Source of the DNA: an uncultured Acidimicrobiales bacterium
GTDB lineage: Bacteria; Actinomycetota; Acidimicrobiia; Acidimicrobiales; Poriferisodalaceae
NCBI GenBank assembly: GCA_905477545.1
Contig: CAJQGN010000121.1
Span: 1-37,251, forward strand
DNA length: 37,251 nt
Direction of reading: 5' to 3'
This document shows, piece after piece, positions 30,749 through 37,251 of the stretch (position 1 is its first letter; the number at the start of each line of letters is the position of its first letter). The position numbers and the translations under genes are program-made. The notes under the pieces were generated by a model. The model was given only the letters and a program-made list of their open reading frames with translations. It had not been told where the DNA came from and did no database searches.

Positions 30749-31951
30749 ATGACTAAAAAAACGCAGTTTGCTTTTGTGCTATTGCTTTCCTTTGGGGCCT
30801 TTGCGGCGTCATGCGGTGATAGTAATGACTCCTCTTCCTCAGCAGTGTCTGTCGAGCCCGCCTCAAACACTGTGACTGAGGAAGCGTCAGATGAGGAAGC
30901 CTCAGATGAGGAAGCGTCAGATAACAAGATGGGATCTCTGAGTGATTGCCCGAATCCCATAGTGTTCCAAACAGATTGGTTTCCTGAGGCTGAGCATGGC
31001 GCTCTATACAATTTAACGGCTGGAGATGGCAGTATCGATCCGGAGTCTGGTCGCTTCACGGGTGTGTTAGCTGCGGATCCAAGCATGACAGTTGAGATTC
31101 GAGCCGGTGGACCATTTATAGGGTTTCAACCAACCGTGGCTTTAATGGCTACTGACCCAAGTATTTTCCTTGGCTATGTCAACAGTGATGAAGCCATCCT
31201 TAATTATGAAGATTTTCCTTCTACGGCTGTGATGACCCCATTTGAAATTAACCCTCAAATCATTATGTGGGATCCGCAGACTTACGATATCTCTTCGTGG
31301 GATGACGTAAAAGGAACCGGTGCCGTCATCAATCACTTTGGCGGTGCTTCGTATACTGAATTCTTAGTAGGTTCAGGGATTGTTGATGAGTCGCAGTTGG
31401 ACCCTTCATATGATGGTGGCCCGGTTCGTTTCATAGCCGAAGGCGGCGCAATAATCCAGCAAGGATTTGCTACCCAAGAGCCTTATAACTACGAAAATTC
31501 TTTTGCTGACTGGGGAAAACCAGTTGAATTCCTATTAATCCATGATGCCGGATATCCGATATACCAAGGACCTCTTGCGATTCTTGACAAAGATCTCGAT
31601 GCTCAAGCTGAAAGTTGCTTGCACGCCTTGGTTCCATTAGTACAGCAATCAGCTGTTGATTTTCAGAACGATCCCGAAGCTACAAACGCGGCGATATTGC
31701 AAGCGGTAATCGATTTGGATACGTTCTGGCAACTGAGTGCTGAAGGAATGGCAAATACCGTAGCGATGATGGACTCATTAGGAATTGTTTCTAACGGTGA
31801 TGATGACATTCTTGGTAACTTTGACTTAGATCGCGTAGACAACGTGATTTCTATTATTGACTCGAAAGTCCCCTCGATAAAGGTTTCTGCGGGGTTGTCA
31901 GCATCTGATTTAGTTACAAATAGGTTCATAGACCCAACGATTGGTCGTTGA
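30749..31951 (+). CDS. Substrate-binding lipoprotein of the ABC importer (NMT1/THI5-like)
   Basis: A 400-residue secreted lipoprotein. The signal peptide ends with the lipobox AASC, giving lipid-modified Cys22. An acidic linker with three DEEAS-type repeats follows, then the mature domain starting IVFQTDWFPEAEHGALY, typical of NMT1/THI5-type binding proteins for pyrimidine, nitrate or sulfonate-like ligands. The start at 30749 gives a normal signal sequence; an upstream frame from 30668 does not. It lies 139 nt after the permease gene. With the cytosine-deaminase-like gene upstream, a pyrimidine or similar nitrogen heterocycle is the most likely ligand, by inference. Confidence 0.85.
   Translation: MTKKTQFAFVLLLSFGAFAASCGDSNDSSSSAVSVEPASNTVTEEASDEEASDEEASDNKMGSLSDCPNPIVFQTDWFPEAEHGALYNLTAGDGSIDPESGRFTGVLAADPSMTVEIRAGGPFIGFQPTVALMATDPSIFLGYVNSDEAILNYEDFPSTAVMTPFEINPQIIMWDPQTYDISSWDDVKGTGAVINHFGGASYTEFLVGSGIVDESQLDPSYDGGPVRFIAEGGAIIQQGFATQEPYNYENSFADWGKPVEFLLIHDAGYPIYQGPLAILDKDLDAQAESCLHALVPLVQQSAVDFQNDPEATNAAILQAVIDLDTFWQLSAEGMANTVAMMDSLGIVSNGDDDILGNFDLDRVDNVISIIDSKVPSIKVSAGLSASDLVTNRFIDPTIGR
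30878..30922 (+). repeat. Three 15-bp tandem repeats in the lipoprotein linker
   Basis: Three units of GAGGAAGCSTCAGAT run head to tail; the middle unit differs at one position. They encode an acidic, low-complexity spacer between the lipid anchor and the binding domain and could vary in number between strains. Confidence 0.85.
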
Positions 31952-31972
31952 GCTTAAGCTTTACTGTTTGAG

Positions 31973-32030
31973 GGCGGGTAGTTAGCGATGTCAAAGTCGC
32001 AGCTACTCGCCTCGACCGGGTGACTCGAGG
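31973..32030 (+). other. Two overlapping hairpins after the ABC operon
   Basis: GGCGGGTAG (31973-31981) pairs with CTACTCGCC (32003-32011), and CCTCGA (32010-32015) pairs with TCGAGG (32025-32030). They share bases, so only one forms fully. No T-run follows; they may stabilise or end the operon transcript. The intergenic region is otherwise featureless. Confidence 0.35.
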
Positions 32031-32131
32031 CACGCTGACATTGTTTGTGTTGATAAGTGTCGAAGGTTCTGTCCTTTAAATATTTGGCTACGTTCGCTAT
32101 GTGGTGCTTCTTAAAATGATTGGGTAAAAGC

Positions 32132-33283
32132 ATGAAGACTGGAGTTTTCCTGTTCGGCGGTGTTGAAATGGATGATGCTGGAGCCGGACCACCTCTAGCT
32201 ACGGATCGAAGATACAGCTCCGTTGAAGCCTGGAGAGCTACCGAGCAACTTCTACAAATAGGAGTAGAAGCAGATCGGTTGGGTTTTGATAGCTATTGGC
32301 TTACTGAGCATCACTTTCAGCATGAAGGATATGAAATCATCCCAAACGGGCTGTTGTTTGGAAGCGTCCTTGCAGAAAGAACTCAACAGATTCGAATTGG
32401 AACAATGTTTAATGTGGTCGGTCAATGGCACCCACTGCGCCTAGCTGAAGATTTTTCGGCCATGCATAACATATCCGGGGGTAGGGGTATCTTAGGCATT
32501 GGTAGAGGCACAGTGCCCAGAGAAGCTGAGTCTCTTGGAACGAAAATAGGCTCTTTTGACAACCCAGATGCAATGTCAGCCGACGAATTCAATCGGAAAC
32601 AGTTTGATGAAGCGGTTGAAGTAATTCGTTTAGCTCTGGACAATGAAACGTTTAGTTATCACGGATCCGTGTACGAGTTCCCGCCAGCAGGGATACCTGA
32701 TCGCGGAGGTTTTGTTGAAACTCTTTCGTTAATACCACGCCCTTTATACCCATACGAAATTTGGCAGGCGGTGACTAGCCCACCGACGTTAGACGCTGTT
32801 CCTAAAAAAGGTTATGGGGGTGTTTTTTGGCTTAAGAACTATCGCGTGCTCGCTGAATGGTGGAAACGATTTGGGGATTTGTGGCAGGACGCCAACGGAG
32901 TTGAACTTCATCCAGGCCAGCATAGAAAGCTGGTTGTGAGTGTGTGTATCGAAGATAGCTATGAAGCCGCTGCGGCATCGGTACGACCCGGGCATGATGA
33001 GTTCTGGAAATTTTTAGGACCGTATGGGTGGAGTCGCGGCTATGTGAGCGAAGATAATGAACCGGTTGCAGCTGGTTTAATTCCGACCCTTGAACAGTCT
33101 GTCGACAACCGGACTTGGCTTATTGGAACTGCGGATGACGTTCTTGAAAGCATTGAGGCTTACCGGGAAGAACTTGGGGGTTTAGAAAATTTGGTTATTT
33201 TTCCAAATATGCCTGGAGATGATTATTCTAAAACCACCGAGCAAATTCAGCGATTCGCAGAAGGCATTCTTCCGAATCTCTAG
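32132..33283 (+). CDS. LLM-class flavin-dependent oxidoreductase
   Basis: A 383-residue luciferase-like enzyme, longer than the three F420-type proteins in the window. Features are MKTGVFLFGGVEM, RLGFDSYWLTEHHFQ, the GRGILGIGRGTVPREAESLG segment, and IRLALDNETFSYHG, all closer to bacterial luciferase-like monooxygenases that use FMN. The ATG at 32132 is preferred to an in-frame TTG at 32120. It is transcribed alone to the right and ends just before queF, which reads the other way. The substrate is unknown; a monooxygenase role is likely by family. Confidence 0.82.
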   Translation: MKTGVFLFGGVEMDDAGAGPPLATDRRYSSVEAWRATEQLLQIGVEADRLGFDSYWLTEHHFQHEGYEIIPNGLLFGSVLAERTQQIRIGTMFNVVGQWHPLRLAEDFSAMHNISGGRGILGIGRGTVPREAESLGTKIGSFDNPDAMSADEFNRKQFDEAVEVIRLALDNETFSYHGSVYEFPPAGIPDRGGFVETLSLIPRPLYPYEIWQAVTSPPTLDAVPKKGYGGVFWLKNYRVLAEWWKRFGDLWQDANGVELHPGQHRKLVVSVCIEDSYEAAAASVRPGHDEFWKFLGPYGWSRGYVSEDNEPVAAGLIPTLEQSVDNRTWLIGTADDVLESIEAYREELGGLENLVIFPNMPGDDYSKTTEQIQRFAEGILPNL

Positions 33284-33284
33284 C

Positions 33285-33638
33285 TTAAATATTATGCGAA
33301 GCTTTGACTACGGTCCTAATTCCTCCTCGAACCAGCCAGTCTGTTTCGATAGTCATCGAACGCGGAGACAGAAGGGACACGAGGTCATCGAGGATTTTGT
33401 TAGTAATTCCCTCATGATGTATTCCTTGATCCCGAAATTTTCCCAGGTATATTTTCAAAGATTTAAGTTCAACTATCGATTGATCTGGGACATAAGTCAT
33501 CGTGACTGTTCCAAAGTCAGGTTGCCCTGTTACCGGGCACACGCAAGTTAGTTCAGGAGTGCTGCACTGCACTTGATAGTCACGATTTGGGTATGGGTTG
33601 TTTAGGGCAATTAGCTCATCGACTTGATTTTGGGTCAT
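33285..33638 (-). CDS. queF: NADPH-dependent 7-cyano-7-deazaguanine reductase QueF
   Basis: A 117-residue unimodular QueF. The catalytic Cys34 lies in VCPVTGQPDFG, and the family motif ELKSLKIYLGKFRDQGIHHE (57-76) carries the substrate-binding Glu57 and His75-Glu76. It reduces the nitrile of preQ0 to the amine of preQ1, a step in queuosine tRNA modification. The ATG is directly adjacent to the stop of the IMPDH/GMPR gene (TAAATG), so the two form an operon of guanine-related metabolism. No other queuosine gene is in the window. Confidence 0.93.
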   Translation of the reverse strand: MTQNQVDELIALNNPYPNRDYQVQCSTPELTCVCPVTGQPDFGTVTMTYVPDQSIVELKSLKIYLGKFRDQGIHHEGITNKILDDLVSLLSPRSMTIETDWLVRGGIRTVVKASHNI

Positions 33639-34697
33639 TTATACAGTCCTGGTCGTTGCATGTGGAGTGTTCTCGGGAAATCCAAGTGGTGTAACACGAA
33701 TAAACTCTGATTTTCTAGCGAATTCTTTCAAGGTAGTAGAATCGCTGTAACTCATCGAGCTTCTAAGACCTGCCAGGAGGTTCCATATTAGTTTTGAAAC
33801 TTCCCCTCGATATGGGACCGTTCCTTCGACACCCTCAGCGGCTCGTTGTTCAAAAAATTGTTCGTCTAGATCTTCGCCTTGACGCTCAGCTCTAGCTTCT
33901 GCAGCTTCAAAACTGGCCATACCTCGTATGCGTTTCCTCAGGCCAGTAGGACCTTGCTCAATTTCACCGGGGCTTTCCTTGGTTCCGGCAAGAAGGCTTC
34001 CTACCATTACGCTATTGGCGCCGGTCGCTAGGGCTTTAGCGATATCACCTGAGGTTCGGATTCCCCCGTCTGCAATTATTGGGACATCAATACCAGTAAT
34101 ATCGTCGATTGCTGTTAGCTGAGGAACTCCCACCCCAGCTACGAGCCTAGTTGTGCAAACTCCTCCGGGGCCGACTCCAACTTTGATGGCATCAGCTCCT
34201 GCTCTTATGAGGTCTTCTGCTCCTTTACGGGTTGCTACGTTGCCGGCTATAATATCGATAGAATTGAACATTTTTTTTAGTTCAACGACAGCTTGAATTG
34301 CGTGATCTGCGTGACCGTGCGCTATGTCAAGTACAAGTGCGTCGGCACCGGAGTCGACTAATTCTTTTGATCTATCTAACATGTCGTGATCTGTACCAAT
34401 AGCAGCGCCGACGAGAAGATCACCCTGACTTTTGACTAAACGTATTTGATTCGCTTGAGCGGTCATGGTCATAAACCGGTGGATTACTCCAATTCCACCT
34501 AAATTTGCGATAGCAATAGCCATTTCTGATTCGCAGACAGTGTCCATATTCGCTGCGGATATTGGAATTGTAAGTTCGATGTTTCTAGAAAATGTAGTTT
34601 CCAACGAAACATCATGCCTCGAACGAATAGTTGATTTTTGAGGAACTAGAAGGACATCATCAAATGTAAGACCAGTTCGCAGGTTATTGAGTTTCAT
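33639..34697 (-). CDS. IMP dehydrogenase/GMP reductase family protein without CBS domains
   Basis: A 352-residue TIM-barrel enzyme with the shared catalytic loop [11 protein letters not shown] (catalytic Cys181) and IMPDH-like [16 protein letters not shown]. The CBS pair usually inserted after the [11 protein letters not shown] segment is missing: the chain passes from IRLVKSQG directly to DLLVGAAIG. In the mobile flap, where IMPDH has an Arg-Tyr pair, this reads [11 protein letters not shown] (Gln280-Phe281), closer to the RAAEG of GMP reductase, yet the tail EFIRVTPLG is IMPDH-like. Either activity is possible. The ATG at 34697 follows GGAAAG and is preferred over a TTG upstream. Divergent from the GNAT gene. 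Confidence 0.82.
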   Translation of the reverse strand: MKLNNLRTGLTFDDVLLVPQKSTIRSRHDVSLETTFSRNIELTIPISAANMDTVCESEMAIAIANLGGIGVIHRFMTMTAQANQIRLVKSQGDLLVGAAIGTDHDMLDRSKELVDSGADALVLDIAHGHADHAIQAVVELKKMFNSIDIIAGNVATRKGAEDLIRAGADAIKVGVGPGGVCTTRLVAGVGVPQLTAIDDITGIDVPIIADGGIRTSGDIAKALATGANSVMVGSLLAGTKESPGEIEQGPTGLRKRIRGMASFEAAEARAERQGEDLDEQFFEQRAAEGVEGTVPYRGEVSKLIWNLLAGLRSSMSYSDSTTLKEFARKSEFIRVTPLGFPENTPHATTRTV

Positions 34698-34757
34698 TAT
34701 TCTTTCCAATTACGTAAATCTAGATAAGACGCTACCGTTTGATAGGTGCTTCGTAGC

Positions 34758-34763
34758 TAGGAT
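34758..34763 (+). promoter_or_regulatory. -10 box of a probable leaderless promoter (GNAT gene)
   Basis: TAGGAT followed by 7 nt and the ATG at 34771. It supports this start over the longer frame that overlaps the divergent gene. Confidence 0.5.
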
Positions 34764-34770
34764 TAGCCTA

Positions 34771-35295
34771 ATGCGTATACGCGAGGCACAAATCGAAGAA
34801 TTTGAGCTACTTGGGGAACTCACCTTTAATGCTTATAAGCCTCTATTCGCTGCTACGTCGCTACCCGAAGATTTAGGTTGGTATGGGGCGGAATTAAGAG
34901 ACGTTAAAGCCCGTTCAGGTACTTCTAAAATTGTAGTGGCTGAAATAGAGAGTAAGTTGGTAGGAGTGGTTTCTTACTATGCTGATTACGCAAGTGAAAC
35001 TAAAGCTTCGTTGGAAAAAGATACTGCTGGGTTTCGTGCTTTGGCTACCATGCCATCTGTTCAGGGCAGGGGAGTGGGGCGCTCTCTTGTAGAGTGGTGC
35101 ATTCGTGAGGCTAGGAGTACAGGTAAAGCCTCGATTGTCTTAAACACAACAGAATATATGCAAGCGGCCCAGCGCCTATATCGCAGATTAGGCTTTGTCG
35201 AGTACCCAAACATTTCCTTCGAAATTGGAGGTAAGTCACCTGTAAAGGTTCTTGGGTTCCAACTTAGTTTTGAATACCAAGGAGAGTCTTCGTGA
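34771..35295 (+). CDS. GNAT-family N-acetyltransferase
   Basis: A 174-residue GCN5-related acetyltransferase. Motif A, which binds the acetyl-CoA pyrophosphate, is VQGRGVGRSLVEW; the preceding strand KIVVAEIESKLVGVVSYYA and the C-terminal AAQRLYRRLGF complete the fold. The acceptor is unknown. The start at 34771 fits the family (MRIREAQIEEF) and the -10 box just upstream. The YceI gene follows with a 4-nt overlap (GTGA), so both are co-transcribed. Confidence 0.88.
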   Translation: MRIREAQIEEFELLGELTFNAYKPLFAATSLPEDLGWYGAELRDVKARSGTSKIVVAEIESKLVGVVSYYADYASETKASLEKDTAGFRALATMPSVQGRGVGRSLVEWCIREARSTGKASIVLNTTEYMQAAQRLYRRLGFVEYPNISFEIGGKSPVKVLGFQLSFEYQGESS

Positions 35296-36050
35296 CACGT
35301 CGAAAAAAAATTTGGTTAACGCTTTCCCTAGTTCTTTTAATTGTGGGGCTCAGTGGCGCCTACGGCATTTGGAGGATTTTTAGCAATGCACCAAGCGTTG
35401 TAACGCTCGAAGATGCTGTTGCAACGTTGACTCAGAACGAAGAATCTGGCGATAACAATGCTATATCAAGCGGAGATCCAGCAGAAAGTGTAGAAGCGTC
35501 TGGAGAATGGGTTATAGATAACACAAGTGGGAACTTCACCTTCGAGGATGCAAGCGGTTCATTCGTTGGTTTTCGAGTTAATGAAAAGCTAGTTGGAATT
35601 GGGTCAGTGACAGCTGTTGGAAGAACTGATGTTGTCTCCGGTAAATTAGTAATTGATGGGAATTCATTAGTTGAAACAGTTATCGAAGCTGACTTGTCAA
35701 CAGTCGTTACGAATGATAGTCGACGCGATACAGCGGCACGGAATGCTTTAAATGTTAAAGAGAACCCGATTGCTTCGTTTGTGCTAGAGGACACCATCAA
35801 GTTTGATATTGCCGGCATCGAGGGCCAAGCAATCCAGGCAGAGGCCTCAGGTCAGCTGACTATTAATGCAATTTCTCAAACAGCTAATTTTAGTATTGAC
35901 GCTCAGCTAGTAGATAATCAAATCGTTCTTGTTGGCTCAACTGAAGTAGTGTTTTCTGATTTTGGGGTGGAGGTTCCGTCGGCTCCTATTGTTGTTTCGG
36001 CTGAAGACTTTGGGATCATTGAATTTCAGTTGTTGCTAAGACGTAAGTGA
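35292..36050 (+). CDS. Membrane-anchored YceI-family protein
   Basis: A 252-residue protein with one N-terminal membrane helix (about 7-27) and an acidic linker, followed by a YceI lipocalin-like domain from about residue 70: GEWVIDNTSGNFTFED, then the family's SGKLVIDGNSLVETVIEADLS-type strand and the RDTAARNALNVKENPIASF segment. YceI domains bind long isoprenoid or lipid chains; this one should face outside the membrane. The start is a GTG at 35292, with AGGAGAG upstream, inside the GNAT stop. The ligand is unknown, although an isoprenoid quinone is a reasonable guess. Confidence 0.87.
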   Translation: MTRRKKIWLTLSLVLLIVGLSGAYGIWRIFSNAPSVVTLEDAVATLTQNEESGDNNAISSGDPAESVEASGEWVIDNTSGNFTFEDASGSFVGFRVNEKLVGIGSVTAVGRTDVVSGKLVIDGNSLVETVIEADLSTVVTNDSRRDTAARNALNVKENPIASFVLEDTIKFDIAGIEGQAIQAEASGQLTINAISQTANFSIDAQLVDNQIVLVGSTEVVFSDFGVEVPSAPIVVSAEDFGIIEFQLLLRRK

Positions 36051-36237
36051 ATCTGCTTCATTGTTACCTCGTGGCGTATTTTGTCTTCGCTTAAATGCTC
36101 TGATAATTGGCGAGATGTTGGGCCTCAACTGTTAACCAGAAAATAGGCAACCGGTATTAAGTTCGCACGGATTGGTGCGGTGTTACAGGTTTGATTTTCG
36201 ATTAACTCGTTTATCACGCGATTCAGTTATCTCTGAT

Positions 36238-36292
36238 AAAAGCAAACGTAACGGGCGTTTAAGTGAAAACTTAGTTGCCCGTTACGTTTGCT
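36238..36292 (-). terminator. Strong intrinsic terminator of the HU gene
   Basis: On the minus strand a perfect 16-bp stem (36277-36292 with 36241-36256) is extended by a smaller inner stem around a short tetraloop, followed by a T-rich tail toward 36238. It begins 17 nt after the HU stop. The + strand lacks the T-run, so it acts for HU rather than YceI. Confidence 0.88.
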
Positions 36293-36309
36293 GTAGTTCT
36301 AAAATAAAC

Positions 36310-36603
36310 TTAGCGTTTGCCTGCTTTTCCGAGCAGCCACTGTTTCATTGGAGCAGATGTAGAAAGTTTTATTGAGCGGCTTTTTTTGATTTTGATTGCC
36401 TCGCCGGTTTGAGGATTTCTTCCCGTACGCGGACCACGCTCTGACATGGAAAATGACCCGAAGCCCGGCCATGCAATTTTTTCTCCTTTTTTGATTCGTT
36501 CTGCGGTGTGATCAAAAAAAGCGCCGAGAATATTTTCGGCATCCTTCTTACTTACGCCAGCGCGATCTGCGACAGCTTGAATGGTTTCTGACTTAGTAGC
36601 CAT
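36310..36603 (-). CDS. HU-family DNA-binding protein
   Basis: A 97-residue nucleoid protein of the HU/IHF family. It has the N-terminal helical dimer body (SETIQAVADRAGVSKKDAENIL), GFGSFSM and the beta-arm GPRTGRNPQTGEAIKIKKSR with the conserved RNPQTG and its intercalating Pro. It lacks the long Lys/Ala-rich tail found in many actinobacterial HU proteins, ending soon after the core with GKAGKR. It bends and compacts DNA. AAGGAG (36611-36616) 7 nt before the ATG is the ribosome binding site. Monocistronic, with a strong terminator, suggesting high expression. Confidence 0.94.
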   Translation of the reverse strand: MATKSETIQAVADRAGVSKKDAENILGAFFDHTAERIKKGEKIAWPGFGSFSMSERGPRTGRNPQTGEAIKIKKSRSIKLSTSAPMKQWLLGKAGKR

Positions 36604-36610
36604 GGGAGTT

Positions 36611-36616
36611 CTCCTT
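36611..36616 (-). promoter_or_regulatory. Ribosome binding site of the HU gene
   Basis: AAGGAG on the minus strand, 7 nt before the ATG at 36603; a canonical Shine-Dalgarno site fitting a highly expressed gene. Confidence 0.75.
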
Positions 36617-36721
36617 TATGGACAGCAAAGGTAGAGGAGACCAGACTTGAGCCATCAAGTGGTGGATTTAGCCCTTTGTTTTAATAAATTTGAATTTTTG
36701 GCTCAAAGTCGTGAGGCACCG

Positions 36722-37251
36722 TTAGGTCTTACTTTTATTGAATTTGCTAAAATTTTCTTCTAATTCGTTTAACAGATTTAAGATCTTGTTCTGTGGCGAA
36801 TTACGAAGCGAGATTTCGTGTTGTTCGGAAGAAAGTTTTGGAAGCCAGCAAACGATTACAGCAGCCGCAAAACAGATAGCACCTAATAATAGATAAGTGC
36901 TGGAATAGGTGCCTGTTTTATCGCCAAGGTAGCCGCCGGCTAATGGTCCTAAAATAGATGCAGGACCATAAAAAATAGTCATCGCCCCGAAAACAGCGGT
37001 GAATTGTTGATCAGACACTTGGTCGCGCACGAAAGTCGCTACGAGCGCAGGAATTGAAAAAGATGCGGCACCGTAGAGGGCTATTGCTATAACTGTGATT
37101 TTTTCTGAACCGATTGGAATTGCGATACAAGAAAGAGATGTAAGCAACATAGTTATGGACATTGTGACCGGTCGACCTAGTCGGTCACTTAAACGCCCGA
37201 ATGTCAGGGCTCCGATAACGCTCCCGATTCCAAGAATTGATGCCGTTAGAG
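36722..37251 (-). CDS. MFS transporter, C-terminal part (runs off the window)
   Basis: The reading frame stays open from the window end to the stop at 36722, giving 176 residues of a membrane protein. The first visible residues contain FGRLSDRLGRPVTM, the conserved major facilitator loop motif, here in the second or first half of the protein, followed by several hydrophobic helices and a cytoplasmic tail of about 40 residues. An ATG at 37162 lies inside the protein and is not the start. GPLAGGYLGDKTG is another loop of the same type, suggesting the C-terminal half is seen. Substrate unknown. Confidence 0.82.
   Translation of the reverse strand, partial: LTASILGIGSVIGALTFGRLSDRLGRPVTMSITMLLTSLSCIAIPIGSEKITVIAIALYGAASFSIPALVATFVRDQVSDQQFTAVFGAMTIFYGPASILGPLAGGYLGDKTGTYSSTYLLLGAICFAAAVIVCWLPKLSSEQHEISLRNSPQNKILNLLNELEENFSKFNKSKT

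Overview
The window (37,251 bases, GC in the mid to upper 40s by eye) looks like chromosome from a free-living, probably marine, actinobacterium, most likely in or near the Acidimicrobiia. This is inferred from four luciferase-like (LLM) oxidoreductases, three of them of F420-dependent type, an SCO6745-family protein, an Asp/Glu/Ala/Ser-rich lipoprotein linker, and repeated TAnnnT boxes 6-7 nt in front of start codons, the layout of leaderless transcripts. I saw no tRNA, rRNA, CRISPR array, insertion sequence or phage gene. Both end genes are cut by the window: a haloalkane dehalogenase at the left and an MFS transporter at the right.

Positions 1-22,850 form a catabolic island. It holds the dehalogenase, two alpha/beta hydrolases (one without its nucleophile), an SCO6745-like protein, three tandem-fused class III (CaiB/BaiF) CoA-transferases, three F420-type LLM oxidoreductases, a flavin-reductase-like protein, an MFS transporter, a methyltransferase, an FKBP isomerase, an epoxide hydrolase, an SDR, an ecdysteroid-kinase-like phosphotransferase, a beta-lactamase-fold esterase and a broken acyl-CoA ligase. 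The likely logic is uptake, CoA activation by transfer, redox and hydrolytic steps on alicyclic, halogenated or steroid/terpenoid-like acids. The substrate cannot be read from sequence. Inside the island sits a short operon of an unknown 106-residue protein, a CinA-like protein and the kinase-like protein.

The most unusual stretch is 19,940-20,193: a perfect 17-bp inverted repeat, a plausible promoter, a GC-rich region that folds by eye into a closed multi-hairpin structure, and a textbook intrinsic terminator. It is a candidate non-coding RNA that I cannot assign to a family.

Positions 22,866-24,863 encode a protein with an N-terminal winged-helix-like region, one membrane segment, Ig-like repeats and a DUF4015-type glycosidase-like barrel. 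Positions 25,189-31,951 look like a nitrogen-heterocycle uptake and salvage cluster: a phosphoribosyltransferase, a creatininase-family amidohydrolase, two tandem flavodoxin-fold quinone reductases, a cytosine-deaminase-like amidohydrolase and a complete NitT/TauT/THI5-type ABC importer.

The right end (32,100-37,251) carries a fourth LLM oxidoreductase, queF, a CBS-less IMP dehydrogenase/GMP reductase, a GNAT acetyltransferase, a membrane-anchored YceI protein, an HU-type protein with a strong terminator, and the partial MFS gene. Functions are homology calls made by reading motifs; no database search was run.
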